Source: a virus. Taken from it: 64,000 nt of DNA. Position 1 is the stretch's first letter. Each line of letters begins with the position of its first letter. The stretch is taken from IMG/VR virus record IMGVR_UViG_3300042339_000788, positions 1-64,000 of that record, one strand, 5' to 3'. Position numbers and translations under genes: made by a program. Shown here piece after piece: positions 39,415-47,538 of this stretch. Below the pieces are notes generated by a model. The model did not search any database. It had not been told where the DNA came from and was given only the letters and a program-made list of their open reading frames with translations.

Positions 39415-39618
39415 TTAATCTTTTTTAATTGTTCCTATAATACCTTCAGCGCTAGAAAAGCTGAAGAATAAATAAACTATTTTTGTTAGCCAATGCCAGT
39501 CAAGAAGATTGGGTTCTTTGGTGATAAAAACGAACATTAGATACCAAAACCCAAACCCGAACATTATTGACGCCAGTAAAATTAAGAATATTTTCATAAA
39601 AACCAAAAACTTATTCAC
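39415..39618 (-). CDS. Two-pass small membrane protein, 67 aa
   Basis: MNKFLVFMKIFLILLASIMF and GFWYLMFVFIT form one long or two short membrane segments; the C-terminus is amphipathic. It begins the leftward run ending at 38491 and is divergent from the gene at 39674. Function unknown. Confidence 0.6.
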   Translation of the reverse strand: MNKFLVFMKIFLILLASIMFGFGFWYLMFVFITKEPNLLDWHWLTKIVYLFFSFSSAEGIIGTIKKD

Positions 39619-39658
39619 TAATATATCCCTTTTTATTTAAAAAAACAAAAAAAAGCTG

Positions 39659-39667
39659 GATATTTAT
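39659..39667 (+). promoter_or_regulatory. Start-proximal GATATTTAT element
   Basis: GATATTTAT, 6 bp before the ATG at 39674. Confidence 0.5.
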
Positions 39668-39673
39668 ATTATT

Positions 39674-40204
39674 ATGGGAATTAAAATAGTTTTAACTGAA
39701 GAGCAGGCTGAAAGATTAGAAGCCAAAGTTGGTAAATTACCAATAACAGAAGCCAATATGGCGTGTACTGACCTTAATTATGATTCACTCAACAGATTTG
39801 TAGGTGGGAAAGAAATGAAAAAATTAGGTAATAATACTATTGTTCATAAGATAGATGATAAAACTATTGGTGTGAAATACCATAGAACCGATATAATAAA
39901 AATAGATCAAGACAACACCGTTATACTTAACACTAATGGATGGGAAACCACCACAACTAAAGACAGATTGAATCAATTTTTACGTTGTAGAGGATATCAC
40001 ATATTCCAAAAAAAGGGTATATGGTATCTTTCTGGTAAAGAAGATACATTTAAATACGAAGATGGGGTAAGAATAACATCAAATGGTGATGTTATTAGAG
40101 CAAGTGCAAACGCAATCAAAAATAATATTCTAAATTTAATTAAGAATAAAGAAATTGACCCTAAGTATAGTGAACTTTATGGGTTAAGTAACAACGATAA
40201 TTAA
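39674..40204 (+). CDS. Phage protein with T-E-x-Q N-terminal tag, 176 aa
   Basis: Residues 1-28 (MGIKIVLTEEQAERLEAKVG) share the tag of the ArdC-like and lysin proteins and end in LPITEA, which fits an L/IxE-A cleavage site of T4-type prohead proteases. The remainder (NNTIVHKIDDKTIGVKYHRT, GWETTTTKDRLNQFL, KKGIWYLSG) is a domain I know from other large phages, function unknown. The only rightward gene between 15 and 51 kb; it converges on the lysin gene. Confidence 0.75.
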   Translation: MGIKIVLTEEQAERLEAKVGKLPITEANMACTDLNYDSLNRFVGGKEMKKLGNNTIVHKIDDKTIGVKYHRTDIIKIDQDNTVILNTNGWETTTTKDRLNQFLRCRGYHIFQKKGIWYLSGKEDTFKYEDGVRITSNGDVIRASANAIKNNILNLIKNKEIDPKYSELYGLSNNDN

Positions 40205-40208
40205 TACC

Positions 40209-43200
40209 CTATCTTTTTTTAGCCAACTTTAATGTTTCACCTGTAGCTGGATCAAATCTAAACCAATCTTGGTTTGCATTCTGAACCGTATATGTTTGTT
40301 TATTTTCAGGTGACACTCCAACAGCATAAAATTGAGGGTGAAGAATTGTTTCTCCAGTTCTTTTAAGTAACCCCCACAACCCATCTTCGGTTTTAACAAT
40401 TATATTACCGTTTTTATCTACTGGCGAATTTTCAACAAAACGTGATAGGAATGGTACTGACTCGGTACAAGAAAATAAAGATCTTTTTATTCCTCTTGAT
40501 CCAATAATCGCAATTACTGTGTCCTCATCAAATTTCTTAAAACCATGATCAATGTAATCACAGAATGTGGTATATATACTAAAAAAGTTTTGTGATATTG
40601 ATCTTAGACTTTCAATAAATACCATTTTAGATTGGCTAATAGATGATGAATCATAAACTTGATCAAAATTACTTTTAAGTAAATCATTTGATTTAGCCCC
40701 AAAAAAAGATGTAAATGTGGATTTTTCACCAGTGTTTAATGATTCAGCATCATTAATAATATTGATAACAACATCGTCAGTAAATTTAGTTAAAAGTTCA
40801 GTCTGATTATTTAATTCAATTGACTTCTTAAGTAATTTTAGTTTAACGTTATTTGGATACTGAGTGAAATTAAGCTCGCCTCCAATAACAGCATCAATGA
40901 TACCTGGCCAAGCGCTTTCATCATTAATATTATATTTTAATGCTGGATTATTATCATACACTCTTTTTAAATCAGCAGGTGATAGATCTGCTAACTGAAA
41001 ATTATCTTCATATCTATGTACACCTTCTCTTGTGAGGCTTGTTACAGGAAATGTTGTATTAGTTAAAAGATCAATAATTTGATTGTGAAATCTTGATGTA
41101 GGTTTTTTATTACCGTGTCTGTGAAAATCACCAACAATACCACCACGTCTATAATCTAATGTCATTAACGATTCACCCTCACCAAAAGCATTTACTCTTC
41201 TGAATGATATCAACTCACCGTTATTACTTGCTCTACCGCAATGTCCCATTCTAGCTTGTTCATCTGAACAATAGCTCTTGTGTAGATTAACCCAATAATA
41301 ACCAACACCGTCAGCATTTCTATAATCAATAAAAACATCACCAGTCTCTTTATAATCAGTGTCTTTTCTTACTTCTAATGATTCATGCCATTCTTCTGCC
41401 TGATCATAAGCCATTTGAAATGTGAGATCGCGAATGTTTAATTGTTCTCTTCTTGGTGCACTAACCCAGTGCATAATATATTGATACATGGGTTTAATCC
41501 CTTGATTCCATTGTACAAATCCTTCAGGTGTCTTTTCGTTTAGTTGACTAATGATAGATTCTTTTAAATCATCATCATCCCCTTGTCGAACAATTTCTCT
41601 ATTTTGACCCTTTTCAACTTGATCAATGATAAATTTAACAAACGTATCTGCAATCCAGATTGATAGTTTTTTATTTAAACCGTGAAATTCATTAACCCAA
41701 TCTTCACTAAAACCAAATGTGTTTATGATTGCCTGTCTTTTGTCTGCCTCTAACAATAATGATTCATTTAATGTTTCGGTTTTTGTTTGAGATAAACTTG
41801 CGTAAACAGATTGATTTCTTTTTCTTATAGAAGATATTAAATTCTTTAATCCAACTTCGTATGTGCCGGCAGTCGCATAATTATTACCATCTTCGTTTTT
41901 AAAGTCATTTACTAAGTCAGAAGCTGTTTTACCTCTAACCAAATATCTTCTAGCTAATAAATCATAGTAAGCATCAACACCCGCTTCAACGGTTGGAAAA
42001 GTTTTTGAACCAGTTTCAGTGTTACCAACATTAAATGGGTTGTTAGTTCTTCTTGGTCTACTATTACTAGATGAACCGATACCACCTTCTAGTGTTAATT
42101 GTGCCAGAGCTAATTCTGGTGGAACATATTTTCTATATTGTCTGTAAGCCCTCTCCGCGCTATTGGCTAACATATCACCACTAACAACCGCATTGGGATC
42201 TCTTTGTCTAATAAAATTATCCGAAATATCTCTATATGCTCTCTTACCTTCGTTAGTTAATAAATCAAGATCGGTAAAATCAGCACTACCACCACTTGAT
42301 ACCGCAGGATCAACATGTTTTTTTAAATCATCTGATGTGACACCTTTATCTAAAAGATTATCGATCAATGTTTTAACCATACTAACAGTAATTGTTGCCC
42401 CACCAATAACATTCGCAGATCCTTTAGTGGCATAATACCCACCGATTGACGTACCAAAATATTCAAGAGGATTAACTCTATTACCATCTTTTTTTAGTGT
42501 TAAATGTAGGTGCGGGCCTTGTGAATTACCAGAGCCTGGTGCCCCCACAACACCACCTGAAAGACCAATGATATCACCTTGTTTGATAACATCACCACTC
42601 TTAACACCAACATTAGATAGGTGACAATAGCTACTAACAAAACCATCAGCATGAGAAACTGACACACCATCACCACATCTAGAATCTAATGATCCAGCAG
42701 CAATAACCTTACCGTCTGCTATTGATTTAATTGGTGTGCCATTTTTAGCTGGTATGTCAATACCTTTATGTGCACCACTTGAACGTTTTTCATCCCAACG
42801 ATAAGTTTTACCAGATTCAATTGGTAGTGGCGGCATCAAAGCAGCTTCATTTAAATCATTAGTAGTATTATCTGCAGTATCATCAAAGTCTACAATATTT
42901 TTATCCCTCTTATATTTGTTTACTGCCGCAGCGGTTTCTGGACCGAATAAACCATCCGTTCCAAATCTAGGTAGTGCATACCCCAGGATTTGCAATCCTA
43001 TTTGTACCGCCTCAACCGCTTGTTGACGAGTCATTGTACCTAACTTCTGTTCACTAATATCAGAATCAATACCTTTTAATATTTTAAAAAAATCATCTAC
43101 ATCATCTCCAATAAAGTCGGCTTTGGTTGGCTCATCTACAGCTTTTTTCTCAACATCGGTCTCCAAACCAGAAATAAATTGTTTTCCGGCTTCAATACCT

Positions 43201-43319
43201 TTATTAATTAAATTAGATCCTTTAGCGATTAAATCGTCTAACTCATCTTCATTTAACCCTTCTTTAGCTATTTTTAATTTAATCCTAGCTATTTGATCTT
43301 CTGTAAGTACAATTCTCAT
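40209..43319 (-). CDS. Multidomain lysin: tag, PG-binding, M23 peptidase, glucosaminidase, HCG domain
   Basis: 1036 residues. 1-25: tag MRIVLTEDQIARIKLKIAKE. About 97-146: PG_binding_1 (FGTDGLFGPETAAAVNKYKR). About 175-290: M23 endopeptidase with HKGID (His184, Asp188) and HLHL (270-273). About 365-505: glucosaminidase-like (LALAQLTLEGGIGSS, NNPFNVGN). About 520-1036: a separate domain opening with LNESLLLEADKR and containing EQARMGHCGRASNNGEL (687-703) and GNKKPTSRFH, related to PcfJ-like proteins. Likely virion-borne peptidoglycan hydrolase or tail lysin. A GATATTTAT element lies 5 bp before the ATG. Confidence 0.88.
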   Translation of the reverse strand: MRIVLTEDQIARIKLKIAKEGLNEDELDDLIAKGSNLINKGIEAGKQFISGLETDVEKKAVDEPTKADFIGDDVDDFFKILKGIDSDISEQKLGTMTRQQAVEAVQIGLQILGYALPRFGTDGLFGPETAAAVNKYKRDKNIVDFDDTADNTTNDLNEAALMPPLPIESGKTYRWDEKRSSGAHKGIDIPAKNGTPIKSIADGKVIAAGSLDSRCGDGVSVSHADGFVSSYCHLSNVGVKSGDVIKQGDIIGLSGGVVGAPGSGNSQGPHLHLTLKKDGNRVNPLEYFGTSIGGYYATKGSANVIGGATITVSMVKTLIDNLLDKGVTSDDLKKHVDPAVSSGGSADFTDLDLLTNEGKRAYRDISDNFIRQRDPNAVVSGDMLANSAERAYRQYRKYVPPELALAQLTLEGGIGSSSNSRPRRTNNPFNVGNTETGSKTFPTVEAGVDAYYDLLARRYLVRGKTASDLVNDFKNEDGNNYATAGTYEVGLKNLISSIRKRNQSVYASLSQTKTETLNESLLLEADKRQAIINTFGFSEDWVNEFHGLNKKLSIWIADTFVKFIIDQVEKGQNREIVRQGDDDDLKESIISQLNEKTPEGFVQWNQGIKPMYQYIMHWVSAPRREQLNIRDLTFQMAYDQAEEWHESLEVRKDTDYKETGDVFIDYRNADGVGYYWVNLHKSYCSDEQARMGHCGRASNNGELISFRRVNAFGEGESLMTLDYRRGGIVGDFHRHGNKKPTSRFHNQIIDLLTNTTFPVTSLTREGVHRYEDNFQLADLSPADLKRVYDNNPALKYNINDESAWPGIIDAVIGGELNFTQYPNNVKLKLLKKSIELNNQTELLTKFTDDVVINIINDAESLNTGEKSTFTSFFGAKSNDLLKSNFDQVYDSSSISQSKMVFIESLRSISQNFFSIYTTFCDYIDHGFKKFDEDTVIAIIGSRGIKRSLFSCTESVPFLSRFVENSPVDKNGNIIVKTEDGLWGLLKRTGETILHPQFYAVGVSPENKQTYTVQNANQDWFRFDPATGETLKLAKKR

Positions 43320-43324
43320 AAACT

Positions 43325-43333
43325 ATAAATATC
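43325..43333 (-). promoter_or_regulatory. Start-proximal GATATTTAT element
   Basis: Reads GATATTTAT on the minus strand, 5 bp before the ATG at 43319. Confidence 0.5.
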
Positions 43334-43339
43334 ATTTAT

Positions 43340-43510
43340 CTAGGTAATTTGATCTTTATCATTACCATTATCTTCATTATTCCAATTTAACCAATCATCC
43401 CCTTTATAATCCGGGTGATTTTTCTTCATGTAATCAATCCCAACCACCCATCTCCAAGAGATTAGTCCAACAATAATAAAGATTAATCCAAAAACTGGTA
43501 AGTATTCCAT
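43340..43510 (-). CDS. Small membrane protein, 56 aa
   Basis: I use the ATG at 43510 (MEYLPVFGLIFIIVGLISWR), giving a membrane segment near the N-terminus. The longer frame from 43558 overlaps the thioesterase gene by 44 bp. Acidic, Asn/Asp-rich tail (WNNEDNGNDKDQ). Function unknown. Confidence 0.6.
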   Translation of the reverse strand: MEYLPVFGLIFIIVGLISWRWVVGIDYMKKNHPDYKGDDWLNWNNEDNGNDKDQIT

Positions 43511-43514
43511 ATAG

Positions 43515-43877
43515 TTATTTTTTAGTTTTATTATGAGGTTTAGGTCTACCGTTTTCATCTAATAAAACGAAGACTATCTTGTCAATTTTAATAATAGATT
43601 GTTTAGTTTTCTTATTTCTAACATCACAGCAGATTGTTACTGATGTTGTCCCAAATTTAACCAAGTCCATTCCAAACTCGATTACATCACCACTCTTTGC
43701 TGTGGCCACGAAATCAATCTCAGACATTATCTTAGTAACAATATTAGAACTATCTAATTGACAGATGGCATATATTGCAGCCTCCTCGTCAATCCATTGT
43801 AACAATCTACCACCAAACAAGGTTCCTCTGGGGTTTAAATCTTCTGGTTTAATTAATTTCCTGGTTCTATATATCAC
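43515..43877 (-). CDS. Acyl-CoA thioesterase, hotdog fold (YciA-like), 120 aa
   Basis: RGTLFGGRLLQWIDEEAAIY is the hotdog central helix with the catalytic Asp of YciA/acyl-CoA thioesterases; FVATAKSGDVIEFGMDLVKF and the TSVTICCDVRN strand complete the fold. Usual length is 120-130. It probably cleaves acyl-CoA. Unusual for a phage; a role in lipid turnover is inference. The start overlaps the HAD gene by one base. Confidence 0.85.
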   Translation of the reverse strand: MIYRTRKLIKPEDLNPRGTLFGGRLLQWIDEEAAIYAICQLDSSNIVTKIMSEIDFVATAKSGDVIEFGMDLVKFGTTSVTICCDVRNKKTKQSIIKIDKIVFVLLDENGRPKPHNKTKK

Positions 43878-44401
43878 TATCTATTTAATTTCGTTATGCA
43901 TTCATCAACCTTATCTCTCAACCTACCACCAAATCCATGATCACCATCTACCGATACGTGTCTCCACATTGCAACTCTTGGTGACAACCACTTGAACGCA
44001 TGGTATAGATCTAGATCATCAATTGCTATCCAATTAGAAATCTTATTATCTTTAACCCACTTTGCAATTTCTAACGCCCTTTCATGTTCTAATGACGACC
44101 TACTCATTTTATTCCATAAGTCCTGATGTGTAGTTATATCAATTAATCGGGCGGTTATACCATAGTGCCAGAAAATTCGTTTCATCTGATTGAATGTAAA
44201 ATGCTTTTTCCAATCCGAACTAAGTACTAATTCAGCGTTTGTTTCCTCACATATTTTTTGTAGTGCTTCGCAGTCTTCTTTAACCCAAGGGTAGGGTATT
44301 TGAAAATCTTCTGCGCCACCTGTTATAGTGACCTTACCATCTCTCCAAGTTCCCCAAGCTAATGGGCCATCGACATCAATGAATATTATTTTTCTTCTCA
44401 T
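43877..44401 (-). CDS. HAD-like hydrolase, 174 aa
   Basis: KIIFIDVDGPLAWG is HAD motif I (DxDG); LVLSSDWKKHF gives motif II (Ser/Thr followed by W as in HAD-like phage phosphatases); a Lys in DNKIS and IAIDDLDLY (motif IV DD) follow. Compact form without a large cap. Substrate unknown. It overlaps the membrane gene at 44376 by 26 bp. Confidence 0.8.
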   Translation of the reverse strand: MRRKIIFIDVDGPLAWGTWRDGKVTITGGAEDFQIPYPWVKEDCEALQKICEETNAELVLSSDWKKHFTFNQMKRIFWHYGITARLIDITTHQDLWNKMSRSSLEHERALEIAKWVKDNKISNWIAIDDLDLYHAFKWLSPRVAMWRHVSVDGDHGFGGRLRDKVDECITKLNR

Positions 44402-44711
44402 TTCTTCTTTTAGTTAGTAACCTAAATGTATTAAAAATACCTAACAACATAAAGAGTTGTACTGGCCAAAATGGAAAATTTTGTAGCTCATGTAACATCC
44501 AAAATATATTCATGAAGACCCATGAAAATAATGTAATGTTAGTGTCTCTATTATGTTTTTCCTTTATTAGGAGATATATTGTAAGAAGTGATGTCGGGAA
44601 CACCATTAAAGTTGCTAACCACGTAAACTTCAGACACCAAAATATGTCCTTTAATAACCACGAAGTTACATGGATTTCTTGTATATCAAAATAAAAATTA
44701 CGAATTCTCAT
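44376..44711 (-). CDS. Multi-pass membrane protein, 111 aa
   Basis: Three hydrophobic stretches (ATLMVFPTSLLTIYLLI; ITLFSWVFMNIFWML; PVQLFMLLGIFNTF) with charged ends. No family recognised. It overlaps both neighbours, so it belongs to the thioesterase-HAD-SpeD run. Confidence 0.65.
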   Translation of the reverse strand: MRIRNFYFDIQEIHVTSWLLKDIFWCLKFTWLATLMVFPTSLLTIYLLIKEKHNRDTNITLFSWVFMNIFWMLHELQNFPFWPVQLFMLLGIFNTFRLLTKRRNEKKNNIH

Positions 44712-45123
44712 CTATGTACTGAAGTTGTGGTGTCCACACACCTTCTGATACAATTGTTGGGTTATTGTTTCTGTCGATCATAACCCACTCAACCTTAACA
44801 ATACCCCATGGTTCAAATTGTTCTAACACATCTTGTAGAGTAAATGATTTGCAGCTATAGATATCGAACTGAGCCATCGCGGGCTCATGATGATCCCATA
44901 TGTGTATTGACGCGTGTGATGTGGCTAATGTAACAGTTCCAGTTAATCCCTCATTACCAGGAAAGTCTACATAAACACTGGTTGGGCCAGCAACAACTTC
45001 CATTTTAACTTTATGAACTAATTGGATAAACCAATCATTTAAAACGCTAACCTTTTTTGGTGGGTTATTAAGCCAAACCTTCATTAAAAGGTGTTGGTGA
45101 TAAGGTACAAATTCTTCCTGCAT
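44698..45123 (-). CDS. SpeD-like pyruvoyl-dependent decarboxylase, 141 aa
   Basis: The core LTGTVTLATSHASIHIWDHH, then PAMAQFDIYSCKSF, matches class-1b S-adenosylmethionine decarboxylase. Ser69 is the expected self-processing residue that becomes pyruvoyl. His74 and Cys91 fit the other catalytic positions, with two extra residues before the Cys. The residue before Ser69 is Thr instead of the usual Glu. Phage SpeD homologs may decarboxylate ornithine or arginine instead; which applies cannot be told. Confidence 0.8.
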   Translation of the reverse strand: MQEEFVPYHQHLLMKVWLNNPPKKVSVLNDWFIQLVHKVKMEVVAGPTSVYVDFPGNEGLTGTVTLATSHASIHIWDHHEPAMAQFDIYSCKSFTLQDVLEQFEPWGIVKVEWVMIDRNNNPTIVSEGVWTPQLQYIDENS

Positions 45124-45207
45124 TAATATATTTTTTACTATACATATATATCATAAAATTGGATTTTTCTACGATATTTAAAATATATTTTATATTACTT
45201 ACCTCAC

Positions 45208-45888
45208 TTATTTTTTGTATTTTTTAAAGTTATCTATGAATGGTTTTTCATATTTCTTTAATTCTTTAGTATCTAAACCGTTATATAAACCAGTTGACAT
45301 AAAGGCTTGAATTTCATCATCAATTATTTTTTTGTCATCAATATACCCCATTTTGATAATCTTTTTTTTGAGTTTTTCATAATGAGATGGATTAATTTCA
45401 GAAATTAAATTGTCACAAATCTTTTTATATTCCTTATTTGTATAATATAATCCATGGGCGATTTCGTGATTCATTGTACTTGATTTAAAACTATCCGCAC
45501 CAATCAAATACCATTTTTTTCTTGGTTCCTCAAATCTTAGTGGATAATTCTCACAATGATACCATATGTTACTCATTATTTCGTCATATGGCCCCTTGTC
45601 TTTATCAAAGACATTCATCGCTTTGTCAACAATATTTGATGGTATATTAAACCCAGACCAATCTTCGGGATATGTAAACAAATCTTTGTTCCATCTGTTT
45701 TTATAAATCATCATGAATTTTTCCCAGGTGAAAAAATGCCCTCTTATTTCTTTATATGGGGACTCATAAAATTCTTGATATCTACAAAACAACATTGTTC
45801 TTTGATAATCATCTTTGATTGATACTGCGAATATTTGTGGTATAATTTGTTTTACTTCACCAACAACATATTCATTTTTAATTTTCAT
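45208..45888 (-). CDS. HExxH zincin-like peptidase, 226 aa
   Basis: STMNHEIAHGLYYTNKEYKK has HEIAH (residues 141-145), the zinc-binding motif of metallopeptidases; DEIQAFMSTGL about 55 residues later may provide a third ligand. The N-terminal 130 residues are unassigned. I know similar HE-AHGLYYTN proteins from other phages. It is separate from the ArdC-like peptidase in sequence. Confidence 0.7.
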   Translation of the reverse strand: MKIKNEYVVGEVKQIIPQIFAVSIKDDYQRTMLFCRYQEFYESPYKEIRGHFFTWEKFMMIYKNRWNKDLFTYPEDWSGFNIPSNIVDKAMNVFDKDKGPYDEIMSNIWYHCENYPLRFEEPRKKWYLIGADSFKSSTMNHEIAHGLYYTNKEYKKICDNLISEINPSHYEKLKKKIIKMGYIDDKKIIDDEIQAFMSTGLYNGLDTKELKKYEKPFIDNFKKYKK

Positions 45889-45906
45889 ATAAAATGTTTA
45901 AAGATA

Positions 45907-46236
45907 TTATAGAGAAAAACTTTCTCCACATCCACATGTGCGTGATGCGTTGGGGTTTACCCAATGAAACCCCTTTCCATTTAGACCGTCGGAAAATTGT
46001 AATTCCGTTCCGTATAAATAAAGAACAGATTTTTTATCAATTATAACACTCAGCGGCCCAAGATCAACAACCTCATCCATATCCGTAACCTGGGTATCAA
46101 AATCCATAACATATGAAAGACCACTACATCCACCACCCTTAACACCAACCCTTAGTTTATGTGTATCTGGTGCTATCTGTTGTGAAGCCATTAACGTTAC
46201 TAGATGATTTAATGCGTTGTCACTTATTGTTATCAT
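45907..46236 (-). CDS. iscA: A-type Fe-S carrier (IscA/HesB/ErpA family)
   Basis: 109 residues. Cys37 in GGGCSGLSY and Cys101/Cys103 in RTCGCGESF are the three Fe-S ligands of IscA/ErpA. Length and spacing are normal (64 residues between first and second Cys). It delivers or stores Fe-S clusters. One base upstream lies a small gene, then IscU; carrying both is unusual for a phage. The symbol denotes the family; IscA versus ErpA/SufA is not resolved. Confidence 0.92.
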   Translation of the reverse strand: MITISDNALNHLVTLMASQQIAPDTHKLRVGVKGGGCSGLSYVMDFDTQVTDMDEVVDLGPLSVIIDKKSVLYLYGTELQFSDGLNGKGFHWVNPNASRTCGCGESFSL

Positions 46237-46448
46237 TATTTAATGCCAGATTTATTTAATAAACTATCTGTAGTTTTTTTATCTATTTTAATTTCACTAT
46301 TGGTCTGAGTCTCTTTTCTTAATCTTGTTAACTCTTTTTGTTGGAAGTAACATATCAATAGCAAAGCCACAGCCCCACCCATTGTTATATTCTTTTGATT
46401 CTTTTTTAAAAATTCTATCATAATTAATTTATATGTGTGTTTCTTCAA
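46236..46448 (-). CDS. Small membrane-anchored coiled-coil protein, 70 aa
   Basis: A hydrophobic segment (NITMGGAVALLLICYF) follows a basic N-terminus; the C-terminal half is charged and helical. It lies between iscA and iscU with overlaps of 1 and 20 bp. No family recognised. Confidence 0.6.
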   Translation of the reverse strand: MKKHTYKLIMIEFLKKNQKNITMGGAVALLLICYFQQKELTRLRKETQTNSEIKIDKKTTDSLLNKSGIK

Positions 46449-46839
46449 AGGTAATTTCTTCTAACCCCTGTTTTTTTCTGTAATCATTTATTGCAGATTT
46501 TATTGCATCTTCCGCTAAAACTGAACAATGTATTTTAACTGGAGGTAAACTTAACTCCTCAACTAAATCCATATTATCAATTGTAATCGCCTCATCTAAC
46601 GATTTACCTTTTAACCATTCTGTGGCAACCGAAGATGATGCTATTGCTGATCCACAACCAAATGTTTTAAACTTAGCATCAATAATTATATTATCCACCA
46701 CCTCAATTTGTAACCTCATTACATCTCCACATTCTGGGGCACCAACTAAGCCGGTACCAACATTTGATTTAGTTTTATCTAATGTTCCAATGTTTTTAGG
46801 GTTTTCGTAATGATCTATTACTTTTTGTGAATATGACAT
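46429..46839 (-). CDS. iscU: IscU Fe-S scaffold protein
   Basis: 136 residues. Cys37 and Asp39 (GAPECGDVM), Cys62 (FGCGSAIAS) and Cys105 (KIHCSVLAEDA) are the conserved cluster-binding residues. LPPVK (98-102) is the HscA chaperone-recognition motif. The protein is complete and should work with the host cysteine desulfurase, since no IscS is visible here. It could supply cluster-containing phage enzymes such as the radical SAM protein. Confidence 0.95.
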   Translation of the reverse strand: MSYSQKVIDHYENPKNIGTLDKTKSNVGTGLVGAPECGDVMRLQIEVVDNIIIDAKFKTFGCGSAIASSSVATEWLKGKSLDEAITIDNMDLVEELSLPPVKIHCSVLAEDAIKSAINDYRKKQGLEEITFEETHI

Positions 46840-46859
46840 ATTTGTTTATATGATAAATA

Positions 46860-47105
46860 TCAGTTAATTAGTTCATCCGTATTGATATTGTGGTCATCTA
46901 ATATTTCGTGTATCTTTTCATACACCAACTCTAAGGCGTCATATTTGTCAATTTCTTTACCCTCCATTGACCACTCTAAACCTTTCTTAGTGTTATGTAC
47001 AATATTCCATAACGCCAATGCCATATCCAAAGACTTGACAGCTCTTAGATGTGCTAATACATCATCTGGTTCATTTAAATCAAATTCTAACGTTGCTTTC
47101 GCCAT
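46860..47105 (-). CDS. Hypothetical helical protein, 81 aa
   Basis: MAKATLEFDLNEPDDVLAHL followed by SLDMALALWNIVHNTKKGLE, a helical pattern found in many phages. Function unknown. Its start overlaps the membrane gene at 47087 by 19 bp. Confidence 0.7.
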   Translation of the reverse strand: MAKATLEFDLNEPDDVLAHLRAVKSLDMALALWNIVHNTKKGLEWSMEGKEIDKYDALELVYEKIHEILDDHNINTDELIN

Positions 47106-47227
47106 AAATCACTTAGTTTTTTACCTGGTTTTATTACTCTGCCGCTCTCATCCATCATTGGGGCACGGTATATCTCAAACGCAATCCACAGATAAGTGAC
47201 AAACATGATCAATATAAAAAATTTCAT
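47087..47227 (-). CDS. Small single-pass membrane protein, 46 aa
   Basis: ATG at 47227, stop at 47087. MKFFILIMFVTYLWIAFEIY is an N-terminal membrane segment; the basic tail (VIKPGKKLSDLWRKQR) stays outside it. It couples to the next gene by overlap. Function unknown. Confidence 0.6.
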   Translation of the reverse strand: MKFFILIMFVTYLWIAFEIYRAPMMDESGRVIKPGKKLSDLWRKQR

Positions 47228-47238
47228 ATTAGATATTT

Positions 47239-47538
47239 TTAAATTTGTTCAATATACTTTTTTTTCCAAAACTCCCACCATCTTCTTTTGATAATTGGTT
47301 TACATTCAGAAAATGGGTTGTCACCAAATGATGCTTTATTCAGATATTTTGAAGATAAAACATTAAAGAATATCTCATGGTACTTTGGATCTATCGTTGC
47401 AAAATCAGCGGTTACTTCAGCTCTTAATGTTATTGGGCCGTCCGGTGTAAATATGATGAACTGTTCGTCCAACCTAACCAGCGAACTGGTTTTCATATTA
47501 ATATAAGAACCATTACCTATGTGAAAATCACTATTCAT
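47239..47538 (-). CDS. Hypothetical protein, 99 aa
   Basis: Starts MNSDFHIGNGSYINMKTSSL; beta-rich, with a basic, Trp-rich end (IIKRRWWEFWKKKY). No family recognised. One base downstream of the gene at 47539. Confidence 0.65.
   Translation of the reverse strand: MNSDFHIGNGSYINMKTSSLVRLDEQFIIFTPDGPITLRAEVTADFATIDPKYHEIFFNVLSSKYLNKASFGDNPFSECKPIIKRRWWEFWKKKYIEQI

Noticed and set aside
31465-45888. Host chromosome origin for the leftward block because of bacterial-type genes (iscU, yciA-like, SPFH)
   Set aside because: They are interspersed with typical phage genes, keep the same overlaps and codon style, and no host synteny is visible.
46853-46861. GATATTTAT before iscU
   Set aside because: It is 13 bp from the ATG and overlaps the end of the adjacent gene, so it does not fit the 4-6 bp pattern.
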